Positions 61,100-64,000 of a stretch of 64,000 bases of DNA are shown here, in pieces (within the stretch, counting starts at the first letter, position 1; every line of letters begins with the position of its first letter). The notes below the pieces were generated by a model. It was not told where the DNA came from and searched no databases. It worked only from the letters and a program-made list of their open reading frames with translations. The DNA is taken from contig JBFONV010000001.1 in the NCBI GenBank assembly GCA_040779335.1, positions 1 to 64,000 of the forward strand, given 5' to 3'. The DNA comes from JBFONV01 sp040779335. GTDB lineage: Bacteria > Pseudomonadota > Gammaproteobacteria > Enterobacterales > Alteromonadaceae. A program made the position numbers and the translations under genes.

Positions 61100-62905
61100 A
61101 TGACGGTTATGTCGCTAGAACAGCAAAAATTGAATCAAACCATGTTAGATGCCAACCAGTTGGCATCACTACAGCAAACTATCGGCAGTTACTCTCCCTT
61201 GCAACTTGCTTGGGCGAGTGGTTATTTAGCGGCGAAAAGCGAAGGCTCATCGGTTGCAATATTACCATCAGCAACTGGTGCACAAGCGTCTTCAACACTT
61301 ACCATTTTGTTTGGCTCGCAAACAGGGAATGCAAAAGGGGTTGCCAAAGCATTAACTGCGCAAGCGCAAGCGCAAGGTTTAACGGTTGATTGCAAAAGTA
61401 TGGCGGAGTTTAAGCCGAAAGCGATTAAAAACATCAGTCATTTATTGATTGTTACCAGTACTAATGGTGAAGGCGAGCCGCCTGATGACGCGATTGCCTT
61501 ACATGAATTTTTATCGTCAAAAAAAGCGCCTAAGCTTGAGCAACTGCAATACAGTGTGCTGGCACTAGGTGACACTAGCTACGAATTTTTCTGCCAAACA
61601 GGTAAAGATTTCGATCAATTCTTATCTCAGCTTGGCGCGAAGCAACTTGCGCCGCGCGTTGATTGTGATCTTGATTATGAAGCCGATGCAAATGCATGGT
61701 CAGAGGATGTAGTTACTAAAGCAAAAGAGTTGTTAGCGGTTACTGAAGGGACAAATAATGTTGTTGCTATGCCAACCGCTGGGGCAACGTCACAATATAG
61801 CAAACAAAATCCGTATGTTGCTGAGCTAAGCGTGAGCCAGAAAATTACCGGCCGTGATTCCAACAAAGACGTTCGTCATATTGAAATTGATTTAAGCGAT
61901 TCAGGAATTCACTACCAACCAGGCGATGCTTTAGGCGTATGGTTTGAAAACGATGTTGAACTAGTTGCTGAACTGATCGGCGAATTGGGCTTTTCAGCCA
62001 ACGATAGTGTAGATATTGCTGGTGAAACATTAACGTTAAAGCAAGCACTTACTGAAAAGCTGGAAGTCACTCAAACGTCCATCAATTTTGTCAGTTTTTG
62101 GGCTGAGCAGTCACAAAATTCCGAGTTGTTGGCATTGGTCAGTGATAAGAATGCCGCCCGTGAATTTGCCGCTAATCATCAGGTGGTTGATGTGATTAAG
62201 TTTGCTCCAACAAAAGTCGAAGTGCAGGCGTTTGTTGATGCCTTACGTAAATTGACGCCTCGCTTGTACTCTATTGCCTCAAGCCAAGCTGAAGTGGATG
62301 AAGAAGTACATTTAACTGTTGGCTTAGTTGAATATCAAAAAGATGGTGTGACTAGAACTGGCGGCGCATCAGGGTTTTTAGGAAAACGCCTTGAAGAAGG
62401 CGGTCAAGTGAAAGTGTTTATCGAAGAAAATGATAACTTTCGCCTTCCAGCCGATGGCAATACACCTGTGATCATGATTGGTCCTGGTACGGGGATCGCG
62501 CCCTTTAGAGCCTTTATGCAACAACGTGAAGCAAGTGATGCAGGCGGAGACAACTGGTTGTTCTTTGGTGATCAAACCTTTACGCAAGATTTCTTATATC
62601 AAGTGGAATGGCAAGGCTATTTAAAATCAGGTTTGCTTACCCATCTTGACTTAGCGTTCTCACGAGATCAAGCAGAAAAAATCTACGTACAAGACAGATT
62701 GCGTCAACATGCAAGCGAGGTTTTTGCTTGGTTGGAACGCGGTGCTTACGTGTATATCTGCGGTGATATGAGTCGTATGGCAAAAGATGTTGAAGCGGCA
62801 TTAATAGATATCATTGCCGAGCAAGGTAAGCTTGATAGCACGCAAGCGCAAGACTATTTAAAAGATTTACGCAACGCTAAGCGTTATCAGAAGGATGTAT
62901 ATTAA
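61100..62905 (+). CDS. cysJ: Sulfite reductase [NADPH] flavoprotein alpha subunit
   Basis: The electron-donating subunit of assimilatory sulfite reductase, ~601 aa (E. coli 599). It has an FMN-binding flavodoxin domain (ILFGSQTGNAKGVAKAL), FAD-binding domain (PRLYSIASSQ) and NADPH-binding domain (MIGPGTGIAPFRAFMQQRE, then the C-terminal AKRYQKDVY). The start is not certain: ATGs at 61091, 61100 and 61109 are in frame and none has a strong ribosome binding site. Its stop overlaps the cysI start (TAATG). Confidence 0.95.
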   Translation: MTVMSLEQQKLNQTMLDANQLASLQQTIGSYSPLQLAWASGYLAAKSEGSSVAILPSATGAQASSTLTILFGSQTGNAKGVAKALTAQAQAQGLTVDCKSMAEFKPKAIKNISHLLIVTSTNGEGEPPDDAIALHEFLSSKKAPKLEQLQYSVLALGDTSYEFFCQTGKDFDQFLSQLGAKQLAPRVDCDLDYEADANAWSEDVVTKAKELLAVTEGTNNVVAMPTAGATSQYSKQNPYVAELSVSQKITGRDSNKDVRHIEIDLSDSGIHYQPGDALGVWFENDVELVAELIGELGFSANDSVDIAGETLTLKQALTEKLEVTQTSINFVSFWAEQSQNSELLALVSDKNAAREFAANHQVVDVIKFAPTKVEVQAFVDALRKLTPRLYSIASSQAEVDEEVHLTVGLVEYQKDGVTRTGGASGFLGKRLEEGGQVKVFIEENDNFRLPADGNTPVIMIGPGTGIAPFRAFMQQREASDAGGDNWLFFGDQTFTQDFLYQVEWQGYLKSGLLTHLDLAFSRDQAEKIYVQDRLRQHASEVFAWLERGAYVYICGDMSRMAKDVEAALIDIIAEQGKLDSTQAQDYLKDLRNAKRYQKDVY

Positions 62906-64000
62906 TGACTGATGTAACTAAAGAAAAAGCTCAACAACAAGGGCCATTAGTCGTTGAAGGCAAACTGGCTGATAATGAGCGTTTAAAGCGAGAAAGTAAT
63001 TTTTTACGTGGCACCATAGCAGAAGATTTAAATGATGGTGTGACCGGTGGTTTTACTGCGGATAACTTTCAGCTCATTCGTTTTCATGGCATGTATCAGC
63101 AAGATGATCGCGATATTCGTGGTGAACGTGCCAAGCAAAAGCTAGAGCCTTTACATAACGTGATGTTACGAGCGCGTATGCCGGGCGGTATTATTAAACC
63201 TGATCAGTGGTTAGCCATCGACAAGTTTGCTGCTGAGCATACCATGTATGGTTCGATTCGCTTGACTACCCGGCAAACCTTTCAGTTTCATGGTGTGCTA
63301 AAACCTAACATTAAATTGATGCACCAAACCTTAAACAGTATTGGTATTGATTCTATTGCCACCGCTGGTGATGTTAACCGTAACGTACTATGTACCACTA
63401 ACCCAGTTGAGTCTGAGTTACATCAAGAAGCGTATGAATGGGCGAAGAAAATCAGTGAGCATTTATTGCCGAAAACCCGCGCTTACGCCGAAATTTGGTT
63501 AGATGGCGAGAAACTTGAAGGTACAAATGGTGAAAATACACAAGAGCCAATTTTAGGTAGTAATTATTTACCCCGTAAATTTAAAACCACAGTGGTTATT
63601 CCACCGCAAAACGATGTTGATGTTCATGCTAACGACTTAAACTTCGTCGCAATAGCCGATAACGGTAAGTTGGTGGGGTTTAATGTGCTAGTTGGTGGTG
63701 GTTTAGCAATGACCCATGGTGATAAGTTAACTTATCCGCGAAAAGCCGATGATTTTGGTTTTGTGCCATTAGCTAACACGTTAGATGTTGCTGCTGCGGT
63801 CGTTACTACCCAACGTGATTGGGGCAATCGAGTGAATCGTAAAAATGCTAAAACCAAATATACCTTAGATCGTGTTGGTATCGAGGTGTTTAAAGCGGAA
63901 GTAGAAAAGCGTGCTGGTATTCGTTTTGAAGATTCTCGTCCGTATGAATTTACTGGCCGCGGCGATCGTATTGGCTGGGCCGAAGGTATTGATGGTAAGC
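62905..64000 (+). CDS. cysI: Sulfite reductase [NADPH] hemoprotein beta subunit, partial
   Basis: The sirohaem/4Fe-4S subunit that reduces sulfite to sulfide. The gene starts at ATG 62905, overlapping the cysJ stop by one base, and is open to the right edge (365 codons seen of the usual ~570). Conserved blocks are SNFLRGTIAEDL, GSIRLTTRQTFQFHG (sirohaem/sulfite-binding arginines) and AGDVNRNVLCTTNP. The cluster-binding cysteines lie beyond the window. cysJ and cysI form one operon. Confidence 0.96.
   Translation, partial: MTDVTKEKAQQQGPLVVEGKLADNERLKRESNFLRGTIAEDLNDGVTGGFTADNFQLIRFHGMYQQDDRDIRGERAKQKLEPLHNVMLRARMPGGIIKPDQWLAIDKFAAEHTMYGSIRLTTRQTFQFHGVLKPNIKLMHQTLNSIGIDSIATAGDVNRNVLCTTNPVESELHQEAYEWAKKISEHLLPKTRAYAEIWLDGEKLEGTNGENTQEPILGSNYLPRKFKTTVVIPPQNDVDVHANDLNFVAIADNGKLVGFNVLVGGGLAMTHGDKLTYPRKADDFGFVPLANTLDVAAAVVTTQRDWGNRVNRKNAKTKYTLDRVGIEVFKAEVEKRAGIRFEDSRPYEFTGRGDRIGWAEGIDGK

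Noticed and set aside
1..64000. CRISPR arrays, tRNA genes, insertion-sequence transposases
   Set aside because: No regularly spaced repeats, no cloverleaf-like sequence and no transposase motif was recognised by eye. A tRNAscan or IS search could still find something missed.

Overview
The window looks like chromosomal DNA of a marine gammaproteobacterium of the order Alteromonadales, probably Colwelliaceae (Colwellia/Thalassotalea-like). This is inferred from the low GC content, the gene repertoire (TIGR04219-type outer-membrane protein, DUF2333, DUF2959, large TonB receptor) and gene orders shared with Escherichia coli. Those orders are glnA-ntrB-ntrC beside bipA, yihY-dtd-yiiD, priA/rpmE and ftsN-hslV-hslU, and dnaB-alr. 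No database search was run; family names come from recognisable motifs, lengths and context.

Layout. 1-610: the 3' end of a 23S rRNA gene and two tandem 5S rRNA genes, each with its own terminator. 648-9553: epmA, a MerC-type membrane protein, then glnA-DUF4124-ntrB-ntrC on the minus strand behind a clear sigma-54/NtrC promoter, then bipA and two small helical proteins. 9560-16311: envelope lipoprotein, yihY, pip, dtd, a methyltransferase-like gene, a yiiD-like fusion and small operon partners. 16380-18725: nfeD with two SPFH/band-7 proteins. 19002-24397: histidine utilisation (hutC-hutU-hutH divergent from hutI) with two perfect HutC-type operators. 24534-29321: a membrane GGDEF-EAL protein with both active sites degenerate, rraA, and a chemoreceptor with a helical bimodular sensor domain. 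29438-34678: DUF971, hslUV (with a sigma-32 promoter), ftsN and priA on the minus strand, with rpmE divergent. 35396-37417: ECF sigma factor, a single-span anti-sigma candidate and a DUF4097 protein. 37629-42146: dnaB, alr, yjbQ, cheX, zur. 42226-45383: accessory-looking genes (tandem periplasmic binding protein; DUF2235 hydrolase).

The most unusual locus is 45559-47695. A 2,116-bp element sits inside the 5' end of dusA. The original dusA start (22 codons) is stranded on the left, a 21-bp duplication marks both ends, and the element supplies a new promoter and 5' end for the downstream, functional dusA. GGGTGA direct repeats spaced 11 bp lie inside both ends and look like recombinase arm sites. 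The element has no integrase: it carries one two-transmembrane protein of unknown function and a short promoter-to-terminator transcription unit. It looks like a minimal, trans-mobilised (or decayed) member of the dusA-targeting integrative elements.

Next to it, 48824-52444 holds a phage-shock-type envelope stress region with two separate psp-type sigma-54 promoters. Each drives a small secreted helical protein; the first is followed by a 46-residue membrane peptide, the second by PspA, a 34-residue membrane peptide, PspC and another membrane protein. A rhodanese (sseA type) lies between the two units. The window ends with an enoyl-CoA hydratase, a PCuAC-DUF2333-OMP operon, a LytS/LytTR two-component pair divergent from a TonB-dependent receptor, and cysJ followed by cysI, which runs off the right edge.
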